A stretch of 56,272 bases of DNA from Clostridiales bacterium. GTDB taxonomy: Bacteria; Bacillota; Clostridia; Monoglobales; WRBX01. The translations under genes were made by a program, and so were the position numbers. Shown here in pieces: positions 35,553 to 42,793 of the stretch. The notes under the pieces were generated by a model. It saw only the letters and a list, made by a program, of their open reading frames with translations, ran no database searches and was not told the origin of the DNA. The stretch is taken from assembly GCA_031261985.1 (NCBI GenBank), contig JAISIR010000004.1, forward strand, positions 1-56,272. Direction: 5' to 3'. Numbering within the stretch: the stretch's first letter is position 1; each line of letters begins with the position of its first letter.

Positions 35553-37142
35553 CTATTGCACTAGCCTTACATAACCCTCGATTGTATACATTAAATCACC
35601 AAAACGGTTGCCATTTGTAAAGCTAACGTTATAACCTTTTGCATGTTCTGTAAGGACGGCATCTACAACTTTATACTCGGGTGTTAATATATAAAAATTA
35701 CTGTTTACACCTATATGAACACCATGCAAGCCCATCTCTTCGTCTACTTTAACGGTTAGGATATTATTAATTTCTCGCACGTTCTTCATATGTTTAATCG
35801 CGCCTGTTACGCAGGCATAATTTTCGACCGAAAGCTTAATACTCTCTAAATATTCAGCGGAATCGGGCATATACTCCATACCTTTTGGCACGAGTAAAAA
35901 GCTAAGCGTATCGGGGTCTATTATTTTATCCTTTTGGCATAATTGCTCTGCTACGTAATAATCTATATTGCTTGCGCGATTGTATAGTTCTACTTGGTAC
36001 GATGTTGCCGACACGCAAATAAAGCAGGTGCAGGCTATAATCGCACCATATATAATTCTGCCTACTTTGCCATGCAATACCCAACCTAAAACAACGTCTA
36101 TCAATAAAGCAATACCAAAAAATGCCGAGTATACCATGCGCGTTGGCATGCGGATTAACTCTAGAACAAATGGCATAGAAAGCCCTGCGCCTATTAATAT
36201 AATTGCCACTATTATCCCGCGCAAGCCCTTGCCACGTTGGCGCATATATAGTGCCGAGAAGTATCCTAAAGCTGCTGATGCTATTGCTGTGATAATGTAA
36301 AAGACGTAGTAGCCTTGGCGCATAAAGGTTATAAACCCTTGCCAAACTATGTTCTTACCAACCGTTACAAAAACACTTCTAAGTGCAAATAATACATCTA
36401 TTGTATGACCTATTATATCGCCTTTAATAAACCCTCCGCGGGTAGATATTTCTGCCGAGTTGGTGTGATTTGTATACCATGCCAAAAATAAGGCGGTGGC
36501 AATTAGGGGTATTGAATACGCGAGAATTCGTTGCCAGGCAAGCGTTTTGCCATTAGTCTGCCATACTAAATACATTAAAAATATAATCATTACCGGTAAA
36601 AAAGTTTCGTAAAAAAACACGCTAGCAATGGCACAAATTAAAGATGGTATAAGCCACCAAACTTTATCGCTCTGGCTCCATTTTACAATAAACCATGCGC
36701 TAGATGTAACTAAAAACAGCGAGATTATAATCCTCATAGCGGCGCATAACCAATATGTACCCTCTATGGTGAGCGGGAATATGGTTAGTATTATTAAGAA
36801 CAATCCACCTACATATACTTTATTTTTGCGCAAAATTTTAACTAGCATTATGGCGGTTAAGGCTAGTAGTAATGTTAAAAACAGCGAGGGAATCCATAGG
36901 TGATTCCTTAACGGTATAAGTACAAAAACATCTACTAACGCAGCTAGGGGGCGGATAGCAATTTTCTCTGGCGTTATAATTGGCGCGTCACCCATGTACA
37001 AGAACCAATCATCGGCGAAGGGTAGGTATTTAAACCCAATAATTGCGCGCGTTAATAAAATTGCTATGCCAAACGAGATAAATAATCCGTTTGTGTAGAT
37101 AAAGTTCCATACTATTTTAGATATTTCTTTTAATTTTTGCAT
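35553..37142 (-). CDS. Polytopic membrane protein, possible GT-C-type glycosyltransferase
   Basis: 529 residues with about 11 hydrophobic segments across residues 15-390 and an extracytoplasmic C-terminal domain of about 130 residues without membrane spans. The first outside loop contains FADDW near 40, like the acidic pair that marks many GT-C glycosyltransferases using polyprenyl-linked sugars. No close family is recognised. AGGAG precedes the ATG. It lies 15 bases behind the PBP gene, so it may belong to the FHA-RodA-PBP cell-wall unit and act on wall or surface polysaccharide; this is inference. Confidence 0.75.
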   Translation of the reverse strand: MQKLKEISKIVWNFIYTNGLFISFGIAILLTRAIIGFKYLPFADDWFLYMGDAPIITPEKIAIRPLAALVDVFVLIPLRNHLWIPSLFLTLLLALTAIMLVKILRKNKVYVGGLFLIILTIFPLTIEGTYWLCAAMRIIISLFLVTSSAWFIVKWSQSDKVWWLIPSLICAIASVFFYETFLPVMIIFLMYLVWQTNGKTLAWQRILAYSIPLIATALFLAWYTNHTNSAEISTRGGFIKGDIIGHTIDVLFALRSVFVTVGKNIVWQGFITFMRQGYYVFYIITAIASAALGYFSALYMRQRGKGLRGIIVAIILIGAGLSMPFVLELIRMPTRMVYSAFFGIALLIDVVLGWVLHGKVGRIIYGAIIACTCFICVSATSYQVELYNRASNIDYYVAEQLCQKDKIIDPDTLSFLLVPKGMEYMPDSAEYLESIKLSVENYACVTGAIKHMKNVREINNILTVKVDEEMGLHGVHIGVNSNFYILTPEYKVVDAVLTEHAKGYNVSFTNGNRFGDLMYTIEGYVRLVQ

Positions 37143-37157
37143 TTGAACAAACTCCTG

Positions 37158-38564
37158 TTACTTTCCTAAATATGTTTTCATTACGCTTCTGGCGACGGGT
37201 ATGGCAAGCGTTCCGCCTGTGCCGCCGCTATATTCAACTATAACAGCAACTGCTATGCTTTTATCCGAATCTCTATTTTCATCCATAGCAAACCCAATAA
37301 ACCACGCATGCTCTTTGCCCTGCTTTTCATTCTCTGCCGTCCCAGTTTTGCCACCCACTATTGCACCGTCGATAGCGCATGCTGTTGCCGTCCCTGTTTT
37401 AACGGTTTCTGTCATCATTTTTTCGATAGTCAAGGATTTTGTATAATCCGTTGCCGTCATAGTACTCTTCTTTTTTGCATCATAAACAATATTACCCGCG
37501 GCATTAGTTGCGCGTTTTACAAAGGTAGGCGTTACCATTTGCCCCCTATTCACCACGCTGGCTGCTACCATTGCCATCTCGATCGGTGTAGATAACACCT
37601 GCCATTGCCCGATAGCTGCCGAAGCTAAATCTGTCTTAGACATATCTTTTTGTGGGAAGCGAGATGTTGTTATATTTATATCGCTTTCTAAATTTTTTTC
37701 AAACCCAAAGTTATATGCCATTTGTCGCAAAGCATCGGCACCTACTTGCAAGCCCCATTGGCAAAAGGCTACATTAGATGATAGCGCGTACGACTTAGTT
37801 AAATCTAAATTACCCATGGCTTTATTCTGATAGTTTTTAAAACGTCTGCCATCTATTACAACGCTTCCTGTATCATTAAAGGTCATTCTTTCTAAATCCT
37901 CTTTTAAAACCGCCGCGGCTGTTATGGTTTTAAATGTAGAACCAGGGGCGTATAACCCATTTGTCGCGCGCGAGAGTATCGGCGAATCTTCATCGTTTAC
38001 TAAAGTAGTCCATGTATTAGTAAGCACTTCATCGTTAGGGTCGAACGTTGGGTAGCTATAGCAGGCAATTACGTCGCCTGTTTTAGGGTCTAGTGCCACA
38101 ACCGCACCATGCTTAGTTCCCATTGCTTTTGCCGCCGCCTGTTGGACGGAATTATCTAGCGTAAGGGTGAGGTCGTGACCTTTCTCTGCCACGCTATTTA
38201 TATTAAAGGTAGATTGCAATATATCTTTACCTAGTAATAAATCGTTAAATGTACTTTCTATTTGACTTTTACCATATATAGTAGAATTGTAGCCTATTAC
38301 ATGCGCATACAAACTTCCATAGTAGTAACGCCGCGTTTGGTAGCCATTATCCTCACGTGTGCTTTCGGCAAGCAATACACCATTTACATCATAAATCTTG
38401 CCACGCAAGGTAGCGTTCTCGTCTGCCCATAAACGCTTATTGAACGAGCTTTTTTTGACATCTTCGGCGCGGAATAATGTAAAATGCGTTAAATACACTA
38501 TAATGCTAAGGAATAATAAGCAGAAGATACATAAGGCTATTACTATTCGTGTATTATGTCTCAT
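37158..38564 (-). CDS. Penicillin-binding protein (class B-like transpeptidase)
   Basis: 468 residues. One N-terminal membrane anchor (about 5-28), a short dimerisation/pedestal part, then the transpeptidase domain. SxxK is in APGSTFKT near 207 (catalytic Ser), SxN in SSNVAF near 261 and KTG in GGKTGTAEN near 405. It has no PASTA domains and is shorter than PBP2/FtsI, resembling actinobacterial/clostridial PbpA. It cross-links peptidoglycan with the RodA/FtsW polymerase encoded immediately upstream (one base between stop and start). GGAGGTGA lies inside the 3' end of that gene, so translation is coupled. Confidence 0.94.
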   Translation of the reverse strand: MRHNTRIVIALCIFCLLFLSIIVYLTHFTLFRAEDVKKSSFNKRLWADENATLRGKIYDVNGVLLAESTREDNGYQTRRYYYGSLYAHVIGYNSTIYGKSQIESTFNDLLLGKDILQSTFNINSVAEKGHDLTLTLDNSVQQAAAKAMGTKHGAVVALDPKTGDVIACYSYPTFDPNDEVLTNTWTTLVNDEDSPILSRATNGLYAPGSTFKTITAAAVLKEDLERMTFNDTGSVVIDGRRFKNYQNKAMGNLDLTKSYALSSNVAFCQWGLQVGADALRQMAYNFGFEKNLESDINITTSRFPQKDMSKTDLASAAIGQWQVLSTPIEMAMVAASVVNRGQMVTPTFVKRATNAAGNIVYDAKKKSTMTATDYTKSLTIEKMMTETVKTGTATACAIDGAIVGGKTGTAENEKQGKEHAWFIGFAMDENRDSDKSIAVAVIVEYSGGTGGTLAIPVARSVMKTYLGK

Positions 38565-38565
38565 T

Positions 38566-39822
38566 TTAAGGCGTCACCTCCGATGCGTTATCGTCGGTGG
38601 CCTGCGAGCTTGGCGAGTAATACTTAAGCTGAGCATTGCGACTGATGGCTTGTAATAGCCCTAGGCTTATAAATGTGGTGGTAAGCGAGCTTCCGCCATA
38701 GCTGATAAAGGGGAGAGTTATGCCTGTAAGGGGGATAAAATTAACAACACCGCCGATTATTATAAAGGTTTGTATGCCAAATATTGTAGTGATGCAAGTG
38801 GCGACGCATTTATCATACCCCTGGGCGATAATGCAAATTTTGTACCCGCGATACACCAGCACCATAAAAAGGAGGATGATGGCAAAACCGCCTAGCACGC
38901 CCATCTCTTCACATATAGCCGAGAAGATAAAGTCGGAGTGGACTTCGGGGATAAAGACAGGGTGACCCAAGCCTAAACCTGTGCCAAAGAACCCGCCTGT
39001 TGCTATAGCGAATAAGCTTTGAGTTGTTTGGTACCCTAGGTTAGACGGGTCGGCAAACGGATTAAGCCAATTGCCGACACGCGTTTGTATATGCGCCACA
39101 AATTTAACCGCCAAAGCAGACATTGCGCATAACGCCGCGGCATTAAGCGAGATTAAACCCCAACCATCGCTATATATAAATAACATTATTAAATAGGTAA
39201 TATAAAATACAACTGTGCTTCCCCACTCGCGCTGCAAAATTAAGAAGCCGCAAAATATAGCAACACATGCGTTGATTATGTATTTTTCTTTAATCTCGTG
39301 GTAGCGTTTTTCGGTCTGCCGGGCAAAACCGCACGATATAAACATTGCAAAGAGTACTTTTATAATCTCAGAAGGCTGAACGCTAATAGGGCCAAAAATA
39401 ATCCAGTTAGTTGCGCCGCCTCTGCGCTGACCTAAAATTAAGGTAAGGATAAATAGAATAACAGATGCGCCAAAATATGTCCATTGTAAGTTACGCCAAA
39501 AATGGAAGTGTGCGTATAACATGTAGCTAATGGTAAATAGTATAATGCCGATGGCGTACCAAACTATCTGTTTTACGCCAATGGTATAGTTAATTCGGCA
39601 TAGCATAGCAACGCCTAATACTACAAGCATAGATGCTATTATAAATAAATATCTATCGCCCCATCTAAAGTGAGATATGCAAAAGTAAGTAATAAGTGAC
39701 ATAGACAAAACAACAGCACCTGCAATTAGAATGTAGGTGTCGTGCGGCTGAAGGTAAAAAAAGATTAACCCAAACGCTAATATATTAGTTATTATAAAAA
39801 GTATTATTGGATGTTTTGTCAT
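38566..39822 (-). CDS. SEDS peptidoglycan glycosyltransferase (FtsW/RodA/SpoVE family)
   Basis: 418 residues with about 10 membrane segments. Signature regions are FGPISVQPSEIIKVLFAMF near 143, NPFADPSNLGYQTTQSL near 253, and the C-terminal PLTGITLPFISYGGSSL near 362. SEDS proteins polymerise lipid II and work with a class B PBP, here the gene directly downstream. Sequence alone does not separate RodA, FtsW and SpoVE roles; the FHA-SEDS-PBP order resembles the actinobacterial fhaB-rodA-pbpA cluster. AAAGGG precedes the ATG. Confidence 0.95.
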   Translation of the reverse strand: MTKHPIILFIITNILAFGLIFFYLQPHDTYILIAGAVVLSMSLITYFCISHFRWGDRYLFIIASMLVVLGVAMLCRINYTIGVKQIVWYAIGIILFTISYMLYAHFHFWRNLQWTYFGASVILFILTLILGQRRGGATNWIIFGPISVQPSEIIKVLFAMFISCGFARQTEKRYHEIKEKYIINACVAIFCGFLILQREWGSTVVFYITYLIMLFIYSDGWGLISLNAAALCAMSALAVKFVAHIQTRVGNWLNPFADPSNLGYQTTQSLFAIATGGFFGTGLGLGHPVFIPEVHSDFIFSAICEEMGVLGGFAIILLFMVLVYRGYKICIIAQGYDKCVATCITTIFGIQTFIIIGGVVNFIPLTGITLPFISYGGSSLTTTFISLGLLQAISRNAQLKYYSPSSQATDDNASEVTP

Positions 39823-39833
39823 AATAACCCTTT

Positions 39834-40304
39834 CTACGCGTTCTGTTTCTTGTTCAAGTGCGTTTTAAACTCTAGTTCAAACTCACCAGCACGTATGCGG
39901 TCGCCATCGTCTAATAAATAAGGCTCATCTATTCGCTCACCGTTTAATAGCGTTCCGTTTTTACTATTTAAATCTTTTATATGCCACTCGTTTTTATCCC
40001 ACCATAGCAAAAAATGCTTGCTACTAACTAATAAATCGTCTAGTCTAATATCGCAAGCCTTGCTTCTTCCAATTAATACTCTTCGCTTGGTTAAATCTAC
40101 AATGGTAGAATCCTCATCGTTGTTAATATCGTGTATTTTTAAAAAAGGTGAAACTGTGTCGGGCAAGTTTTTCTCTACCTCTAAAATGCTAGACATATCT
40201 TTATATATCATTTTAACTATAGAAATTATAAACACATACAAAAGAATAACAAAGCAATATTTTGTAAAGGTAGATAATATGCTAAAAAGCTGATTCTCGG
40301 TCAA
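39834..40304 (-). CDS. Membrane-anchored FHA-domain protein
   Basis: 156 residues. An N-terminal membrane segment (about 12-33) is followed by a cytoplasmic FHA domain (about 70-145) with RRVLIGRSKACDIRL, SSKHFLLWW and LNSKNGTLLNGERI. FHA domains bind phosphothreonine, often on substrates of PASTA-type Ser/Thr kinases that control wall synthesis. It heads the SEDS/PBP unit, so it may couple phosphorylation to wall synthesis. The start is a TTG at 40304 with GGGGGTG eight bases upstream. Confidence 0.92.
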   Translation of the reverse strand: MTENQLFSILSTFTKYCFVILLYVFIISIVKMIYKDMSSILEVEKNLPDTVSPFLKIHDINNDEDSTIVDLTKRRVLIGRSKACDIRLDDLLVSSKHFLLWWDKNEWHIKDLNSKNGTLLNGERIDEPYLLDDGDRIRAGEFELEFKTHLNKKQNA

Positions 40305-40326
40305 TGAACAAACACCCCCAAAATAA

Positions 40327-40384
40327 TACCACTAAAGTTAGTTTTCTTTAATGGTATTATACATTTTATTTACGTCAATGTCAA
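40327..40384 (-). promoter_or_regulatory. Promoter of the FHA-SEDS-PBP unit with operator-like palindrome
   Basis: Minus strand TTGACA (40379-40384), 17 bp, TATAAT (40356-40361). An 11-bp inverted repeat, TACCACTAAAG (40327-40337) and CTTTAATGGTA (40346-40356), spans the expected start site and reaches the -10 box. It would therefore act as DNA (operator) rather than as a leader hairpin. Confidence 0.7.
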
Positions 40385-40401
40385 GTAAAATTAATGCGAC
40401 A

Positions 40402-41385
40402 TTATTCTACTTCCACATTATATTTAATGGCACCGTTGGTATTTTCTATAAACATTTTTGAGGTTGCGTTTGGGTCGCCATTTTCATAAACTTTATCAGG
40501 ATAAGATTCATCATACACTCTAAGCCCACCATTTTTTATCTTAAAGTATTTATAAATTTGGCTTTCGCTAATTGCATTGTTATTAAAATCTTGGTTGGTA
40601 ACATCAATGTATCCGTTGTTGTTAGTTACCTTGCTCTCACCAATAAATGCACCAATTAGCATAATGCCACCATTTTGATTAATAACATCTAGCTTTTTTG
40701 CAGCAAATACGTCATCGGTTTTAATTGCACCGTTCTCGTTGGTTAGGTTCATGACGTCTGCCTTGACATCTTCGGCCTTAATAGCACCATTAATATTAGA
40801 GGCTGTAAGGTTAGTAAAGGTACTATCACTAATATCTATTACACCGTTATTATTGCTAATCTGTGCATTAATTGATGAAACGTCGCACTCGATTACACCA
40901 TTTTTATTGCTGATTATAATGCTATCTAATGGCGCGGTACCATAGGGGACTTGCACTTTAACGTAGTCTTCCTCGCTATCACCAAAACCGAAACTCATAT
41001 TAAATATAGAGGCTGTAATGCGCAAGCCTTTATCTTCATCCTTTACACTTTTTGTATTATCTGAATTTTCTGAATTTTCTGCAAAGTCTGGGTCGTTAAC
41101 ATATAGCACGCCCTCGCTAACTGCAAATTTTGGCTTTTGGTCGGTATAACTAAGCTCTATTGCATAGCTATCGCCATAACTAACCTCTACCTGCTGATTC
41201 TTTAAGTTAAGTTGCATAGAATTAAAACTCTCGTCCAGCTTTATCTGCTCGTAAGCTCTATCGGTTGGTAATATTATATTACCATCTTTAATATCAAAGC
41301 TTGTTTGCGCGCCAAACGATAAGCCGATTGTAATTAGTATAAGCGAAAGTATTATTGTGCCTGCGAAAAGTTTCCAATGTTTCAT
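40402..41385 (-). CDS. DUF4097-type envelope protein
   Basis: 327 residues. N-terminal membrane anchor (about 5-27), then a beta-helix-like region with a repeated pattern of about 20 residues in which NGxI, NNNGVI, NINGAIK, NENGAIK and NQNGGI recur (about 155-260). This is typical of DUF4097/DUF4098 adhesin-like proteins. It overlaps the HAAS gene by four bases. The PadR-HAAS-DUF4097 set is a common Firmicutes envelope-response operon; the surface domain is thought to be an output or sensor, exact role unknown. Confidence 0.9.
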   Translation of the reverse strand: MKHWKLFAGTIILSLILITIGLSFGAQTSFDIKDGNIILPTDRAYEQIKLDESFNSMQLNLKNQQVEVSYGDSYAIELSYTDQKPKFAVSEGVLYVNDPDFAENSENSDNTKSVKDEDKGLRITASIFNMSFGFGDSEEDYVKVQVPYGTAPLDSIIISNKNGVIECDVSSINAQISNNNGVIDISDSTFTNLTASNINGAIKAEDVKADVMNLTNENGAIKTDDVFAAKKLDVINQNGGIMLIGAFIGESKVTNNNGYIDVTNQDFNNNAISESQIYKYFKIKNGGLRVYDESYPDKVYENGDPNATSKMFIENTNGAIKYNVEVE

Positions 41386-41939
41386 TTTGAGCTCCTCCTT
41401 AAAATTTTGCTGAAGAGTTTGTTTAGCCCTTTAAATATAATTTTTATAAGGCAGATAGTATAATGAATGAACAATACCCCAAGCGATAGTGTTAAAAGCC
41501 CTACCCCTACAAAGTATAAAGTAGTAGGAAAGCTGCTAAAAATAAAGCTTAGGCTGGCGATTCCTCCGACTATGCCGACGAATATAATTGCGCCGCCAGA
41601 TAGAATTACAGCCGATACTATAGCAATAATTGTTACTATAATTGCAATGGCAATAAAACCAAGAACAATGGCTATAGGTATGGCAATAGGCGCAGCAAAT
41701 AACGAAAGTATTATTATCCATAACACTTTAAATGACGATTTCGCAGGTGCTTCGTCTGCAAAGTCTGCCAAGATACGCGCCGCAATTTTGTCGGGCGATT
41801 GAAGTTTATCTAAAGCCTTTTGCTCATCTTCGGCATCTTCAAAATATTGCTCGTAATAATTAATTGCATCGATATATTCTTGATGTGGAAGCTTGCGCAA
41901 TTTGTTTTTTAATTGTGACATAAACTCATTTTTTGTCAT
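41382..41939 (-). CDS. HAAS/DUF1700-type membrane protein
   Basis: 185 residues. The N-terminal 55 residues (MTKNEFMSQLKNKLRKLP, then YYEQYFEDAEDEQ) form the HAAS signalling domain that interacts with PadR-type regulators in related systems. Three or four membrane segments follow (about 70-170), rich in Ile/Val/Gly, ending in a basic tail. It overlaps padR by 14 bases and the DUF4097 gene by 4, so all three are translationally coupled. Confidence 0.9.
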   Translation of the reverse strand: MTKNEFMSQLKNKLRKLPHQEYIDAINYYEQYFEDAEDEQKALDKLQSPDKIAARILADFADEAPAKSSFKVLWIIILSLFAAPIAIPIAIVLGFIAIAIIVTIIAIVSAVILSGGAIIFVGIVGGIASLSFIFSSFPTTLYFVGVGLLTLSLGVLFIHYTICLIKIIFKGLNKLFSKILRRSSK

Positions 41940-42249
41940 TGGATATACCCCCTAAAATTTGGTCTAGCTTTTGCTTGTAAGCTTCCCAAGATTTTTTGTG
42001 CAGTGCTAAAACGTCGTTACCTTTTTGCGTAATTTTGTAGTAACGTCTGTTGCGCCCGTTATATGGTTGGTCGTAGGTCTGCAAAAATCCATCTTTTTGC
42101 AATCGACGTAATACCGGATACAACGTACTTTCAGAGATAGACATTACGTTTTCTATCTCTTGACTTAAAGCGTAGCCATAAGCATCTTTTTTAACTAAAG
42201 TTTGCAAAATGCAAGCTTCTAGCAATGTAGAACTTGAAAAAGTAGCCAA
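41926..42249 (-). CDS. PadR-family transcriptional regulator
   Basis: About 107 residues. Winged-helix domain: LLEACILQTLVKKDAYGYALSQEIE at the start, then SISESTLYPVLRRLQKDGFL (recognition helix) near 38-57 and NRRYYKITQKG (wing) near 67-77, with a C-terminal dimerisation helix. The start is taken as the TTG at 42249, which has AAGGGG eight bases upstream; the GTG three codons earlier overlaps that site. It probably represses its own operon via the palindrome at 42302-42322. Confidence 0.93.
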   Translation of the reverse strand: MATFSSSTLLEACILQTLVKKDAYGYALSQEIENVMSISESTLYPVLRRLQKDGFLQTYDQPYNGRNRRYYKITQKGNDVLALHKKSWEAYKQKLDQILGGISNDKK

Positions 42250-42301
42250 ATGTATCACCCCTTTTAATATTGAAATTAAAACATTATTAATTATTATAAC
42301 A

Positions 42302-42332
42302 ATATTATATCACATATAGTATTATTTGTCAA
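42302..42332 (-). promoter_or_regulatory. padR operon promoter with overlapping operator palindrome
   Basis: Minus strand TTGACA (42327-42332), 17 bp, TATAAT (42304-42309). A near-perfect inverted repeat, ATACTATAT-gtg-ATATAATAT (42302-42322, one mismatch), covers the -10 box and part of the spacer. Confidence 0.75.
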
Positions 42333-42383
42333 GAGTTATTTTAAAAAATATTTTAGCAAAAGAAAAGCCAAGCATAAAAACGC

Positions 42384-42412
42384 TTGACAAATGATAAAAT
42401 ATGTAGTATAAT
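42384..42412 (+). promoter_or_regulatory. Promoter of the candidate antitoxin RNA
   Basis: TTGACA (42384-42389), 17 bp, TATAAT (42407-42412), both perfect consensus. No protein-coding gene follows on this strand before a terminator about 65 bases downstream of the expected start. Confidence 0.9.
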
Positions 42413-42418
42413 GGTAGT

Positions 42419-42514
42419 AACAAAAGGGGCAACCGAATGTTTCGGTCGGCTTCCTTGCAAATTCTTTATTGTTGAAACAATAACCGTCGGCTTTACAAGG
42501 GTGCGACGGTTATT
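42419..42514 (+). ncRNA. Candidate antitoxin RNA of a type I toxin-antitoxin locus
   Basis: A transcript of about 95-100 bases is expected from the promoter at 42384-42412 to the terminator at 42479-42514. It has a first hairpin ACCGAA/TTCGGT (42432-42446), an unpaired GGCTTCCTTGC (42448-42458), a short TTATTGT/ACAATAA stem, then the terminator. CUUCCUUGC can pair with GCAAGGGG, the ribosome site of the toxin mRNA (eight pairs including two G-U). The 3' end is also fully complementary to the 3' end of the toxin transcript, which comes from the other strand. No ORF is seen in it. Confidence 0.75.
42479..42514. terminator. Bidirectional terminator between the convergent toxin and antitoxin transcripts
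   Basis: Perfect 11-bp stem AATAACCGTCG/CGACGGTTATT with a 14-base loop. T-rich tails occur on both sides (TTATTTTATT on plus, TTATTGTTT on minus). It should end both convergent transcripts, leaving them overlapping in antisense by about the length of the hairpin. Confidence 0.85.
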
Positions 42515-42522
42515 TTATTACT

Positions 42523-42594
42523 CTAAACTACCGGAGTAGCAAAGAATGCCATCAGAATAAGTATAATTACGCAAGCAATTATAAGCTTCTTCAT
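42523..42594 (-). CDS. 23-residue hydrophobic peptide, candidate type I toxin
   Basis: A 24-codon reading frame. The peptide begins MKKLIIACV and ends FFATPVV, with one uninterrupted membrane-spanning stretch (about 4-19) after two lysines. Size and composition match type I toxins such as Ibs, Fst and TxpA, although the sequence is not one I recognise. It has its own promoter (42674-42702), a strong ribosome site (AAGGGG, eight bases before ATG), and a stem that buries that site completely. The stop is followed by the shared terminator. A leader peptide is a weaker alternative, because no gene follows in this transcript. Confidence 0.75.
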   Translation of the reverse strand: MKKLIIACVIILILMAFFATPVV

Positions 42595-42631
42595 TGGCAC
42601 CACCCCTTGCTATCAATAGCAAGGAAGCCAA
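42594..42631 (-). promoter_or_regulatory. Hairpin burying the toxin ribosome-binding site
   Basis: In the toxin 5' leader UUCCUUGCUA pairs with UAGCAAGGGG around a UUGA loop, and UUGGC pairs with GCCAA at the base. The last A of the stem is the A of the AUG. The whole Shine-Dalgarno AAGGGG is therefore inside the stem. The leader carries a copy of GGCTTCCTTGC that is also found in the antitoxin RNA. Confidence 0.8.
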
Positions 42632-42673
42632 CCGTCACAAGCTGAATATCCCCTTTATAATACTACCATGGGT

Positions 42674-42702
42674 ATTATACCAAAAAATTTCATAAATATC
42701 AA
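42674..42702 (-). promoter_or_regulatory. Promoter of the candidate toxin mRNA
   Basis: Minus strand TTGATA (42697-42702), 17 bp, TATAAT (42674-42679). Transcription should start near 42667, giving a leader of about 73 bases that includes the hairpin at 42594-42631. Confidence 0.85.
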
Positions 42703-42756
42703 CTAAAACTAACAATAGTAATAATAATTTAACTATTTTGTAATATAAGTTGTTTT

Positions 42757-42790
42757 TTGCGACGAAATGAATCCGTCGAAGCGCATTTAT
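42757..42790 (-). repeat. Hairpin 1 of the fixed-loop family (copy iv), possible glnN terminator
   Basis: On the minus strand GCGCTTCGACGGA-TTCA-TTTCGTCGC followed by AAAAAAC. It has the family context GCGCTTC and a GACGGA-type stem instead of GGCGGA. It lies four bases after the glnN stop and could end its transcript, though the following T run is weak. Confidence 0.6.
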
Positions 42791-42793
42791 ATT

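Noticed and set aside
42523-42594. Leader peptide of an amino-acid operon
   Set aside because: No run of a single amino acid codon is present, no gene follows in that transcript before the terminator, and the peptide is a membrane segment; a toxin fits better.
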